From positions 4,681,041 to 4,745,040 of the forward strand of contig NC_019877.2 of assembly GCF_002234675.1 (NCBI RefSeq): a stretch of 64,000 bases of DNA, given 5' to 3'. Under the pieces are notes generated by a model. That model was not told the DNA's origin and did not search any database. It saw only the letters and a program-made list of their open reading frames with translations. Source of the DNA: Oryzias latipes. Lineage: Eukaryota; Chordata; Actinopteri; Beloniformes; Adrianichthyidae. Each line of letters opens with the position of its first letter. Positions within the stretch are counted from its first letter, which is position 1. Shown piece by piece: positions 27,001 through 37,447 of this stretch. Made by a program: the position numbers and the translations under genes.

Positions 27001-28656
27001 AGCGTGTCGATTCGCTCAGTGGGTCACGTGTTGAAAATCCAACCGCTACTTTGTCAAAGCGGTTACACCCACTGCTAAAGTGAAACCCCTGAGCTAGTAA
27101 AGTTAAAGACCAAAACGTATTTGGAAAGTTTCTTTTAGCAGAGCCAGAGAGGAAACAGAAGAAGAGCCTTCGACTTCAAAATAAAAGCCATTTAGCAGAC
27201 AAAAACCAGGAGTCTTTACTTCAAACATGGATTAATTGTGACTGTTCCTACACCCCATAATAATAGTGCAGAACATTCAGCAGCTGGCTGTCTAATATTG
27301 CAAAGATGTTGCTAATAAAGTTGTTCAAACGGTGGATTCATGTTTATAACTATGTTAAGCAAATACCTGTTTTAGGGACGGTTTTTCTTTATTCATCCAT
27401 CACACCTAAAAGTTGGACGTGGCTGAAGTTGGGGTTTGACTTTTTTTATAGCCTTCCCTTTGACAGTTATTGGAACATCTATATACATTTTAATAGTTCC
27501 TACACGATATCTAGCATACAAATAAAGTTTAAGGCAGCTGCAGATATTTTACAGATACAAAATGAAGATAAACTGGAGACTTGAAAAAAACTATAAACAT
27601 TTCCTGTGTGAAAGTTTTTCTGTTAAAAAAATAAAGCTTCAACTCTCCTTCGCTTAAACTGCATTTATCTGCATATTTACTTGAAGAACTTGTGCTGTAA
27701 TGTCAACATTTGCCTTTTATTCTGTGTTTCTCAGCCTTGTCAGACAATTTACCAGGTTTTCCACGACGCAGTGACCCGGCTGATCCAGTATGGAGTCCTC
27801 TATGTGGCAGAGGTGACGTAAATGACATCAAATGTGAAAATCTAAAGTCCCAAAGTAGCCTTTATTATATTCTATGTATATGGTTACCAGGAGGATCAGG
27901 AAGAACTGAGCCCCAGCCCCGCAGAGGAACCATGGCCCAAGAAGTTTTCAGAACCGCTCTCCTGGAGAAGTGACGAAGAAGATGAGGACAGTGACTTCGG
28001 AGAGGAGCAAAGAGACCGCTACCTAAAGGTTTTTATCTCATTTTCATACCATTTAAAAAAAAAAAAATGGTATGACATCACTCGACATTTCTGATATGAC
28101 GCGTGTTCTTTGGCCGCCAGGTGAGCACCTCTGCAGAGCATCAGGAGTTCTTCCTCTTCCTTCAGAGGCTGCTCAGCCCGGTTCTGGAGGCTTACAGCGG
28201 AGCTGCCATTTTTGTGCACAGTCTGAGTGAGCCCATGTCAGAGTCTGACTTCACCCAGAAGCTCTTCAGATACCTGCTCACACGCACAGAGAGAGGAGTG
28301 GCTGCCTATGGTAATAAAACATCTGCTTTCAATCGCAGTGTGTTAAGAACATTTCATGTGTTTGTTCTCTTTTGTACTTTTTTTTTTTTTTTTACTTTAT
28401 AGGTGAAAGCGCGACTCATTATCTAGTTAAGAACACGGTGAAGACTTTCAAAGAGCTTGGGGTAAACTTCTCTTTAACCGTAAGTGGAGTTTTAAGGTGG
28501 ATTTTACATGTTCATGGTGCGTTTGTGATCGTTTTGCAGGTCCTGAAGGAGAGAAAAGAGGACAAAGTGACGACTCTGGAGCTCAGCAGCACTTTCATAC
28601 CTCAGGCCAATCGGAACAAACTCCTGCAGTACATCTTAGGCTTCAGTCTGCTGTGA
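15041..28656 (+). CDS. gpam: Glycerol-3-phosphate acyltransferase 1, mitochondrial
   Basis: It acylates sn-1 of glycerol-3-phosphate, the committed step of glycerolipid synthesis, at the mitochondrial outer membrane. Coding exons: 15041-15124, 15283-15402, 15634-15707, 18752-18865, 19087-19230, 19327-19426, 19546-19682, 19979-20078, 20784-20996, 21167-21280, 21918-22003, 23540-23646, 25140-25210, 26357-26624, 26719-26876, 27735-27812, 27891-28028, 28121-28310, 28403-28461, 28540-28656. All junctions are GT-AG and in phase, giving 823 residues (human about 828). Acyltransferase blocks: HX4D (H223-D228, VHKSHIDY), GGFFIRRR, EGTRSR at about 308-313, VPVGISYDR at about 343-351. KRPFVGRCCYSCTPQSW lies near the N-terminus, and the acidic RSDEEDEDSDFGEEQ stretch precedes the C-terminal domain. 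The start at 15041 (gagacgATGG, strong context) is the first in-frame ATG after an in-frame stop at the exon 1-2 junction. Conservation favours GPAM over GPAT2. Confidence 0.96.
16113..16169. repeat. A/T inverted repeat, 18-bp perfect arms
   Basis: Arms AAATACATAAATAATTTA (16113-16130) and its exact complement (16152-16169) are separated by 21 A/T bases. It could form a cruciform or a hairpin in the nascent intron. Confidence 0.85.
17047..17711. mobile_element. Non-autonomous hAT-type DNA transposon with 8-bp TSD
   Basis: Terminal inverted repeats CAGTGTTTTTCAACC and GGTTGAAAAACACTG bound 665 bases. They are flanked by a perfect 8-bp duplication CATTAGTG (17039-17046 and 17712-17719), the hallmark of hAT insertion. 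Subterminal GTGTGCCG repeats lie at both ends. There is no transposase frame. A run of 19 G (17577-17595) lies inside. Confidence 0.92.
17938..18460. mobile_element. MITE with terminal inverted repeats (family C), copy 1
   Basis: The ends read TTGACTGTACATAAGAACTG and, inverted, TTGACTGTAAATGAGAACTG. The interior is non-coding. A second copy in the opposite orientation lies at about 34900-35375 in the FERM gene. The target-site duplication is not clear. Confidence 0.7.
20079..20783 (+). other. gpam: gpam intron 9
   Basis: About 700 bases, A/T-rich, with no exon or recognised repeat. The acceptor is gtttctcgcag, ahead of the exon carrying the EGTRSR block. Confidence 0.7.
21390..21730. repeat. 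Degenerate tandem repeat, about 105-bp unit
   Basis: Related units start near 21405, 21508 and 21612, each carrying a GAATCTGAAGC-like or GATTCTGAAGCTGAGAA-like block followed by a (C)TTTGCGCTA-like block. The tail TACGTTAATTGCGTTAAAGG also occurs, diverged, near 1330-1350. It lies in gpam intron 11. Confidence 0.6.
22004..23539 (+). other. gpam: gpam intron 12
   Basis: 1.5 kb with no exon seen. The segment at about 22985-23330 belongs to the dispersed family B (see 33380-34030). Confidence 0.65.
22985..23330. repeat. Dispersed repeat family B, copy in gpam intron 12
   Basis: Shares AAATTATTATGGGATGGCCA with copies near 33530 and 55300, plus neighbouring TTTGGC/GACGTCATGAAGAAGCCACC blocks. 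Boundaries are uncertain. Confidence 0.55.
23647..25139 (+). other. gpam: gpam intron 13, with a G/C-richer CCAAT-bearing block
   Basis: 1.5 kb without exons. The segment at about 24400-24800 is more balanced in composition than its flanks and holds two CCAAT boxes (24683-24687, 24724-24728) and a GAGAGGGGGAGG tract. It could be an internal regulatory element; this is inference only. Confidence 0.45.
25420..25730. repeat. Recurrent dispersed repeat (family A) as a head-to-head inverted pair
   Basis: The left half reads AACATAGTTTCTGCAGAGCG followed by CCAGGAGTTCATTAGAACTA. The right half carries the complement (CGAACTCCTGCCGCTCTGCA) and ends GATGATCAGAGTGGGTCTT. Two copies of one family end therefore face each other. 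It lies in gpam intron 14. Confidence 0.7.
26207..26220 (-). promoter_or_regulatory. Near-consensus CTCF motif in gpam intron 14
   Basis: On the minus strand CCTGTAGAGGGCAG, one mismatch from CCASYAGRKGGCRS. This is sequence resemblance only. Confidence 0.25.
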
Positions 28657-31400
28657 TCCAGACCCCCACCCCCTTTCACAAAGGGCTCCTACTGGTTACT
28701 CCTAAACAACCCCAGGTGCTACACTGTGGATCCATTTTACCAGGAAGTGCCTTCACGTCAAAGCCGCTAACTGTTAGCCGCTAGGTTGGGAGAAACTTGA
28801 AGGCAGTCTTTTGAGTCTCTGATGAACGCACATCGGAGCGCCACGCTGACGAAAACACTCGCGCATCATTTCTAACTAGAAACCGCCAATACGTGCACAT
28901 CAACTCTCTAAATTAGACTTAAACGACGACATACAAGCAATTGATGTTTAAAATCAAACATATCTACTGTTCTAACAAGATTTCTGACTCTTTGTGCAAA
29001 TTATTTTGAAAAGCCAACTAATTAGCAAATGTTTCTGGAACTGTAGAGACTCTGTTATGAAGCACTTATTCTTTTTACTCGTCTCAACTCAGTGAAAGCA
29101 TTTTTTCTTCTCTTATTCCAGTTCCAGATTGAGAAGTTCACTTTCTAATTTGGTAATTTTCCACAAAAACCGACAAACCTACAAATTTAGTTGAACAAAT
29201 CCAGCTCAAAATTCCTGCTGCTATAGATCTGTGTTACGGAAGCGTCCAATACTTTTTTATCTTTTTATTTTCTTTTATTTTTTTATCAGCTACATCTGAC
29301 TTTATTGTGATGAGTTTTAGAGACAAACAAACTTGAGCAGACCAGAGAAAAAGGCAATGATTTATGTTCAAATGAACTGGGAAACGATGCAAAAAAAATT
29401 AATGAGAAAATTTCAAAACGAAAGATTTTTTTCTGACTTTTAACATTTTTTTTAAAAATGCGCCAGTGTTTTTTAATTTATTTTTTTTATTAAGGGCACT
29501 CAAGTACAACACACTAGAAGATTATGTAGCTCACAGCTTTTTAGCTACAGCTGAATTTACCATACAGTGCATAGGTTACAAAAGCCAGTTGTTTTAAAGC
29601 GCATGTAAATACACGTGTGACGCATTTTTAACTATCTGACTGAAAAAAACAAAAAAGTGGATTTTCCTCCAAATTCCTCTATACGGCACACCTTGCTAAC
29701 GTTAGCAAAGCGTTTTGGTTCGAAAATATTTACTAACCTAAATCAGTATTTGGCCTTCAGAGGCCCAGCACTAGAATTAGATGCTCACAACAACAGCCTT
29801 CACTTTTTAATGAATGTTACATCTCACTGCTCTTAAACGCCACAGCCAGGACATCAATGTGCACCTATACGACAAAGATCCACTCTGATTACCTTTTAAT
29901 TTATTTTCAAAGGGTTCCCAGTGGTCTTTTAATTATCAGCATGACGTTTTTGACCCAAATCAAAAAACCTGTGTCGTTTCCTAGGACATAGGTTCTGCAG
30001 AGCAGAACTACTTTTTTTTCACCTGCTCCTCATTCACAACCACTGGAATAAAGAAATAGTCAGAAATGCACTTTAAAAGCCTAATTTTCTTTTATATACG
30101 TCCTCCATCATCAGAAAAATTCCACAAGAAACATGTGAAAAACGCCAAAAAAGAAGATTTTCACCAGAGTGGGTCTTTAATGGAAATGCAGAACAAATAA
30201 TCGCTTTGATCCGGTAAATAAAAGTTTAACAAAGTGTGCAGTAAGCAGATGAAAAATGCATTTAAATGTGAACTGTGAAATGTGAAATTTCATAACTTCT
30301 TTCTTACAAAATATGCTAACAAAGTCGAGCTACAAATGAACAAATGTTGTTTTTTTTAATAGTAAACATCAAGCCTGAACATAATAAATCAAAAAGCAGA
30401 GCAGTACAACAACAAAGTGGGATCATACAGTACAAGCGCATTCACCAACAAAATGTTTTTATCTGTTATTTCGAGCCAGTTTTCTTCCATAATAAAAAAT
30501 AATTGTAATAAATGAGAGTTTTGGGAGAATTTGAACTTGAATGTAAATGTCCATTTGGAATCAAGAGGTTTGAGTGAATAAAAAGAAAGTGTGACGGTCC
30601 TGAAAAGGAGGAGGAGGTGGTGTTGTGTAAGCAAACACAAATGCTGCTGTTTGCAGTCAGTTTGAATGTTTAGTTTTGAATTCATGTGGAATTGTACGAA
30701 CTTTTTTGTGCCTGTATATGTTGACGTAATTTATCAGAAGTTACTTATAGCCCCCATTTGAGGAATAGTTTACGAAGGAGGGCTGCAGCATGTGGAAGAG
30801 TGAAACATGTTGGGTCTGAAAGCAGAAAGTTCCTGAGAACGCATCAAGATTTAGAACTTTTTTTCTGAGCCCGCAGCCTCACAGAGGTGTGGACTTCCAG
30901 CGAAACCTCTCCTCGTACTGCACTGCACGCTCTTCTGGCTGCCTTCAATCATCCACAAGGTTACCTGTCAATCTGAGCGACGCCGTGCAGTTTCGTTTCA
31001 TAGAAACATATTTTTGTGTTACATTTATTTCTGAAAAATCAGTGTGTGTAATTGTAGAAATCTGTCGGTACAAATGATTTTTTTTGTTTTAAATCCATGG
31101 TTACTGAAGCTGCATTAACACCCCACCATGTACTGATGTGAAAACATGCCTGTGTCTGGGGAGCAGGTGCCTTTTTTTAAGCATTGTAGTTCTGTTTGTG
31201 TGTGTTTTTTGTTTCATATTTGTGCATGATAACAACTGTTTTATGTTGCATCCTAAAGAACTCTTTAGATTGTAACTTAAAGTAAATATGATGTGTTTTA
31301 AGAGGAATTCACCCGCTACTGAAAGAAAAAAAGAAAAGAAAAAAGCTTTGGGGGCAAAGCACAGTGGGCATCATTAGATATTTTTAAATAAATTAATAAT
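28657..31400 (+). other. gpam: gpam 3'UTR and downstream spacer
   Basis: There are no exons. Mammalian GPAM has a long 3'UTR, so much of this may be transcribed. The candidate distal polyadenylation signal AATAAA is at 31387-31392, about 230 bases before the next gene's start codon; earlier hexamers exist (for example near 30383). A family A copy lies at 29870-30185. Confidence 0.5.
29870..30185. repeat. Recurrent dispersed repeat (family A), short copy
   Basis: Begins AAAGATCCACTCTGATTACC and ends CAGAGTGGGTCTTTAA-like, so the two ends are an inverted repeat. It carries CCTAGGACATAGGTTCTGCA and the TCACCTGCTCCTCATTCACA block, with the middle deleted. Confidence 0.7.
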
Positions 31401-31535
31401 AGATTAACAATGGTTGTGTCTTTTATTCACTTCTTTTTATTGATCTCTTAATGTTTATTCACTGACACGGTTCAGTTGTAAAGTTTGAAATCTTTGTCCC
31501 GGTGTGATGAGCTCAGTCAGGAGTTGGTAGGTGTC

Positions 31536-31563
31536 TGGAGGAGGAGGAGGAGGAGGAGGAGGA
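31536..31563. repeat. (GGA)n microsatellite in the 5' leader of the FERM gene
   Basis: About nine GGA/GAG units end some 55 bases before the start codon at 31619. The purine tract would sit in or just upstream of the 5'UTR. Confidence 0.85.
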
Positions 31564-31618
31564 AGGTCTTCATGTCTAAGGAGGTGTGAGACTCAGACAA
31601 ACGAACGCTTTCAAAAGA

Positions 31619-34600
31619 ATGGCAGCGAAAAAGACTCGACACGTTTGTGTCCTCCTACCGGACAAGCAGCATCTAGACTGCACTGTGGGGGTGAGTAGAC
31701 AACCATTTAATGATATTAAGTTCAGATTTTCACATTTTATTTTATTTTTATAAGAGTTTATAAAGTTTGGTAAAGGAAAACTGTAAAAATTGCTCAAAAA
31801 TCATAATGAATGTGGAAGTTGTTAGGCTAACATGTTAATAAATGTAATTAAAAAACCAAAAGACAGAAATTATTGGTGCACAATTCAGTTGAGTCAGGTA
31901 CTACAAAAAGAGTTCTTAAAGAAGCATTGTACCTATAAAGTATTACATGTTAATTAAAAGTAAATTAGAAAGATGGATTAAAAAAAATACTTTAAAATTG
32001 TTGTGTGATTTCTTTTTTTTTTAAGGGTAACAAGGTAAAAAATTTCATTAAAAAATAAGACAATTCAAATGGGTCAATCACTGCTATGAGTGTTTTTTAA
32101 AGAAACATTTTTTTAGTACTAATGAATTAATCTTAATTTAAAGTAACCCCCCCCCCAAAAAAAAACAACAACAACAAATTGTATAAATAGAAAAAAAAAT
32201 CTTGTAAAATCAGGAAGAAAAATGCGCTCGTTATAAATACAGTTTGATTTGCTTTGAACTTGGTATTAAATCAGTCATTTCAGCATTTGTGGGTTGTATA
32301 TTTTGTGTTTTTGCTGCTACTTTCAGGTCAAAGCCAGAGGTCGGGAGGTGTGGACCAGTATCCTGAGACAGCTGGGGGTCGGGGACCTCCAAGTGTTTGC
32401 TTTGGCTGTTCTCAGAGGTAGAAACGGGAGCTCCAGAGAAAATGTTTTCCTTTGTTAACTTCGGAATGCTGGGAATTGGGGAGGATTTGTATTCAAGGAA
32501 GAGGAAGCAGGGATGATTATTGTACCTGACAGATTCTTTTTTTCTTTTTGAAGATAATGAATACATCTTTGTTGATTTGGATGAAAGGCTAACCAAGTAT
32601 TTCTGCAAGAGGTGGACCAGAGAGTCACCAATGGTTTGCGGATCCTTTTTTACATAAAATAATGATTATGATAATAAATGAGCACAAGTCTTTACTGTTT
32701 GTCCTTTTAGGTCCCTTACATTTTATTTTTAAGAATCAAATTTTATGTGGAAAGTGGCCTGTTATTAATGTAAGTTTATATGACATATTTTTTTAGATAG
32801 TTTAAATTGGGTGAAATTGCACATTAGGAGGCTTTTGGCTTGTTTCAGGAGCAGCAGAGTGCAGCAGCTGTACTATGCAGAGCTGAGGCAGAAGCTGTTG
32901 CTTTCACAGAGTCATCATGAAGAAGCTCTGTTCTTCCTGCTGGCAGCTTTGGCCCTCCAAGCTGAGGTTGGAGATCACAGAGAGACAAATGATGAAGACT
33001 TCCATCACTACTTTCTGCCTGAAGATTACTTCCCTTCCTGGGTAAGAACTCTCACAGATAGACAAAAAGATCAGAAAAAGTGACACAAATGTGGGATTTT
33101 TTTGTGTCAGCTCATTAAGCGCAGAGGGAGGGACTACGTTCTTCAGAACGTTGGGCTGCTGCACGCCGAGCTGAGGGGTGAGGCGAGCAGCCGAGCCGTC
33201 CTGCGCTTCATTAGAGAGGCCAACCGCCTGCAGGACGCCGCTTTGACGCTCTACAGGATGAGACAGGTCGGACCATGTAGATTTTGACCCCAAAATGTAT
33301 AAACATAAACATTTTTATGTCCCACATTTGTTGTTTTCGTAATCCTTCTTTCTTATTACACCTTGGAGTAAACATTTCACCCCGTCACATACTCAAAACT
33401 CACCCGCCTATTACCTGGAGAAAAGGACTTTTTTGACTTTTTTTTTTTTTTGGCCGGTCCTTAGAAAACGATGACATCACGTCAATTTTTAAAAATCCAC
33501 AGACACACATATCGGGGATATTCAAAGGGAGTTATACAATTATTATGGGATGGCCATCAAATTTACGACTTGGTGGCCATATTTTCACCAATGTGAAATT
33601 TGGCAATTTTCACTTTTTTGCACAATACGAAAACATAAATGATTTATTTATTTATTGTTTGGATCTTCACAAAATTTCACACGCAGTTTGTCAGTTGAAG
33701 TTTACCTTTGACCTTTGACCTCAGGAAAAGACCACCATCTTTGATTAGGAAAAAAAAAAGTTTTACGTAAATCTAGATATTTAAACTCTAGGAATTTTGA
33801 TCACTCGCCTCCTATCACTGGGACAGAAAAGCCGCCATTTTGAAAAATCTTTTTTTTTTAAATTGATATTTTCATGAATTTGTCATGCGTAGCTCTGACC
33901 AGGCAGAGGGGGAGAGTGAAAGGGCCTGAAGCAGTCATTTAGCCAGTGAGGGCAAGTAAAAATGGGCAATATGGGTGGCAAGGGCAGTGATGGATATTGT
34001 CTGTGGGCCATCCAGTGCTCACAGCTTTAATGTATCCATTTTCTTCTGGCTGTGGGTTTTTTAAAATGCTGTTTTCTTTTGTCTCTCATATTACCTGTAG
34101 AACAAAAAGAGCAGAAAAAGCTCAATTTTTCTTGGTGTGGCAATGACAGGAGTCCATATTTATCAAGTGGGTCCTTCAAACTTTGTATTTGCATTAATAT
34201 ATACAAAAGTTTTACCTTGAAAAGAATTGCTTTTCCTGTTTTATGATCTGATTTTTACAGGAAATCAATGGGATTCATCAGATTCTTCTGGACTTTTCCT
34301 GGAACGATATTGACTCCTTGACGTTTCAGGTAGTTTTCATCTTTTTGAAGCTGGTGAAAGTATTTGATCATAGATTTAAAGGTACTCTTGGTTTTTTTTT
34401 CTTGACTGTTGATCTTCAGGGAAGCAAGTTTGAAATCGTCTCATCCGCCTCTCTGTGCATCCCCAAGCTAGTGTATCACTCTCCCTCTGCTTTCCACTCC
34501 AAACACATCCTGATGCATATCAGAGACAGCCACCGGCTGCACTTCAGCACCAGAGAGGCCGCCATCTACGTTCAACATTTGGAAGACATGGAGGGTTGAT

Positions 34601-36320
34601 CACTTCTCTGCCTTCATTTATTCCAGCATTTCTTGGAATTCAAACTTTGGCTCGTCCTCAGATGTGTTGATCTGAGTTTCGTCGTCTTCTCATGTGTGTC
34701 TCCCCAGCCGGCTGCTGTTACAGAGAGTCCTACATCTGTGACACGACGGCCTTGAAGCAGAGACTTCAGAACATCCTGTCCTCCATGTCTGACTGTAGCG
34801 CTGCAGAGGAGGATGAAGGCACTCCTTCCGGTAAGATTTAAGCCGATGCTAGCAAAACACAAGGAAGAATTGGTTTGTTTAACTTGAATCAGAGTTTTAG
34901 CCAATAGGAGAACTGGACTGAGTGAGTGAGACGTCACTCACCGAAAACTGTTCACTTCCTACTCAGTCGCCATTTTTTTTTTGCAATGGAGACGCCGTCA
35001 TGCTTCAGTCAGATGACATCATTAAAGCAGTGATTGATCCAAGTCGGTCTAGGTCAACATTTCTATGGCAACCACTCTCGCCAATTAGGAGTGAGATTGA
35101 TGGAAGGCCACACCCCTTCCACTCGAAAGCGGCCTTAGGAGAATCTGTCAAATATTTTGATTGTATGTTGAGGCATCTGATTGGTCAGTTTATAACTTGA
35201 ATAAGCTGCACTAAAGAAAAAAAATATTATGAAAAAAGTTTAGATTTGCAAGAACATGTTAAAAAAAGGTAGTATAGCCATTTATTTCCCAATAGACGTC
35301 TGTGGGACTTTTCCTGTTTGGAACGTCAGGGGGAAAGGGTCTGTCAATCAAGTTCTCATATACAGTCAGTGGTTGTAACAAAGTGTCTCCAGCTTAATTT
35401 TTAGCATGAGTCCCAAAGGCCAAGTTCCATGACCTGGGTTTAGTCAGTGGAAGAACTCGCCTTCTACTGCCAACCAAAGCACAATTTTCTCCAGGTGGTG
35501 AGGTATCCCACCTGGGAGGAGGTATCCCACCCACGCCATGTCTTTGGGCTGGACCTGACCGGGACCTGTGAATAGAATCCCGGCCTTCAGATGCTGGCCT
35601 GTGAGCCCCAACCCCAGACCTGGCTCTCAAACCCCTCCACCCCCTTAGGGTGGCACTCCTTAAGAGTGAGAAATGTGATCACACAGAGAGAGCTCGGAAT
35701 AGAGCCCCCGAATCAAGTGGGAATCTGAATCAAATGTCTCCTGGGACGCCTCCCTGGGGTGTCCCACTGGCCATAGACAGCAGGGAAGACCCCGGACACG
35801 CTGGAGAGACCACATCTGTCGACTGGCGTCCGAATGCCTCGTGGTCCCCCCAGATGAGCTGGAGGAAGTGGCCGTGGAAAAAGATGCCCACGACTCGGTT
35901 CCAGATGAGGCAAAGCAAATGGGTGGATTATTTATAACCATACATTTTGTTGTGTTTTGTTGTCATTTGTCCACCTGCCAGAAGCGAAGCTGTGGATGGA
36001 TGAAGAATTTGTTGATGACCCTGCTGATGTGCCGTGGTTGGCTGAGGTGCTGTTTGGCGTGTCAGTGGACGGGCCTTTGGTGCTGACCTCGTCCTGCTGG
36101 GCAGGTTAGTCTGAATAGAGACCATCTAAGCAAGCCTGTTGTGTGTAGGTGTAACCTGATGTTTTTCTCCTGTACCAGCTGTCACAGCAGAAATGAAACA
36201 GGTGAGCAGAACCAGATCCCTGCTTGAGAGCTCTGACTCTGATCCTTCATCACATGCCTGACAGTTTTCTGTGTTCAGGTTCTGTGGAGGAGGGCTGGGG
36301 AAGCGGCGTCTGTGGACTAA
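31619..36320 (+). CDS. FERM-domain protein, FRMD1/FRMD6 (Willin) type
   Basis: A membrane-cytoskeleton adaptor; FRMD6 acts at cell junctions upstream of Hippo signalling. Exons: 31619-31690, 32327-32417, 32554-32633, 32711-32769, 32849-33041, 33111-33266, 34101-34166, 34261-34329, 34420-34594, 34708-34830, 35982-36104, 36179-36201, 36279-36320. All are in phase, giving 423 residues. F1 starts RHVCVLLPDKQ; F2 has EEALFFLLAALALQAEVGD and FLPEDYFPSW; the F2-F3 linker LGVAMTGVHIYQ is on a 66-base exon; F3 has FEIVSSASLCIPKLVYHS. YRESYICD and the acidic FVDDPAD motif recall FRMD6. FRMD6 is about 620 residues, so the C-terminal tail here is short. Two donors are weak (gtcgga after 33266, gttgat after 34594). 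FRMD1 or a fish-specific FRMD6 paralogue are both possible. Confidence 0.88.
33380..34030. repeat. Dispersed repeat family B, copy in FERM-gene intron 6
   Basis: Contains AATTATTATGGGATGGCCAT, TCTTCACAAAATTTCACACG, TTTGACCTTTGACC and GCCGCCATTTTGAAAAATC. Matching blocks recur at 55250-55870 and, inverted, at 38345-38640. It has no coding capacity. Confidence 0.65.
34900..35375. mobile_element. MITE (family C), copy 2, inverted
   Basis: Starts GAGAACTGGACTGAGTGAG and ends GTTCTCATATACAGTCAG. Internal blocks such as TTTCTATGGCAACC, CTGATTGGTCAGTTTATAAC and TTTCCTGTTTGG are the complement of blocks at 17938-18460. It lies in the intron before exon 11. Confidence 0.65.
35376..35930. mobile_element. 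Degraded non-LTR retrotransposon-like repeat
   Basis: Blocks such as CAGGGAAGACCCCGGACACG, CTGGAGAGACCACATCTGTC and GATGAGCTGGAGGAAGTGGC match the common teleost LINE 3'-end series as I recall it. Open frames of 60-95 codons across it on both strands share no family. The element name is not fixed. Confidence 0.5.
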
Positions 36321-37447
36321 CTACAAAGGATTCATCCTAGTTTTAAATATTGTCATGCAGAAGCTGAAGTTCTGACATTTAACAAACACGGAAACATTTT
36401 CAAATCAATTTTTTCTGTTTTGTTTTGAAAACCATGAGCTTGATTGTTTTTAACATCAAGCTCTGAGTAAAGTTTTTTTTTAATTTTCCAATTTAAGAAC
36501 TGGATTATGATCAAAATAAAGGCAAGTAAAGCTAAGTAAAGCATAATAGAGGTGGGATTATAGAAATTTGCTTCCTCCCACGCCTTTAAAGCCATTATTT
36601 AAATATATTTAACAAACTTAATATTTGATGGATTAAATGTGTCAAGTACTGCATGTAAGTGCTTATATGTCTATAAGTATAATTGATAAGAATATCTACT
36701 TTTACTTTTTATTTTTCCAATCAAATTATAACTAATAATCTTACGAAAATTAAATATATCTCTGTATAGATGTATAATTCTTTTGTTTGCCTCCTTAAGG
36801 TTTTTGTTTATTAGTTTTGTTTTGATTTCTTGAAATAAACCAATTCCAACAAACAGAATCTATGTTAAAAACTGGTTGGAAAAAAATGTGATTGTAAAAA
36901 AGTAAAATTTTGTTTTAAATTTACAAAGATAAATATAAAGTTGGAAAAGGACCATTTATTTATTTTTGATCAAACCGTATTCTGTTCTAATAAATGGCAT
37001 AAATGGAATCCATTTTAAAAGAAAAATGGAGCAAGAATTATACATGAAAACAATTTATACAACCTGTAGTAACAAATGGTGCACAAAAACATGTAAGTCA
37101 AGCTCATTCAAATAAATCTTTACAATTTGTTTTGCTACATATTTCATGTCGATATCGTTTTTTCAATGTTTTGTGAAGATGAACTCATCAAAATAAAGAT
37201 TTATCTATATATCTTTGCATCAAACTTTATTAAAACACATTATTTTCCCGTTGACGTCACCACTTGAAAAACCAATCAGTGTTCGTTTTGATCCCAACAC
37301 GGAAGTAGCCCGTGTTGTTGTGGCAGTGAGATCCATCCTCCGTTAAACAGCCACAATGCGTGTTATTTAGGGTTTTAACAGTAAAAGACAGCAGTTCTGG
37401 TTCTTTCATATTATTAGTTTATGATAAAATCCCATTGCGTGTCGTAA
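36321..37447. other. Intergenic spacer between the FERM gene and ghdc
   Basis: A/T-rich, with no exon. AATAAA at 36515-36520 is a plausible polyadenylation signal for the FERM gene, about 195 bases after its stop. The last 150 bases (CACGGAAGTAGCCCG near 37300, an ETS-like GGAAGT) probably belong to the ghdc promoter. Confidence 0.5.

Noticed and set aside
15041-28656. Identity as GPAT2 rather than GPAM
   Set aside because: The HX4D and EGTRSR blocks and the acidic DEEDEDSDFGEEQ segment are of the GPAM kind. From memory, GPAT2 has degenerate forms of the catalytic blocks.
33267-34260. FERM gene as a pseudogene lacking the F2-F3 linker
   Set aside because: A small in-phase exon at 34101-34166 supplies the missing residues, so the gene is intact as read.
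35394-36125. Several 60-95-codon frames on both strands upstream of FERM exon 11
   Set aside because: They fall in a degraded LINE-like repeat. Only 35982-36104 continues the FERM reading frame with proper splice sites.
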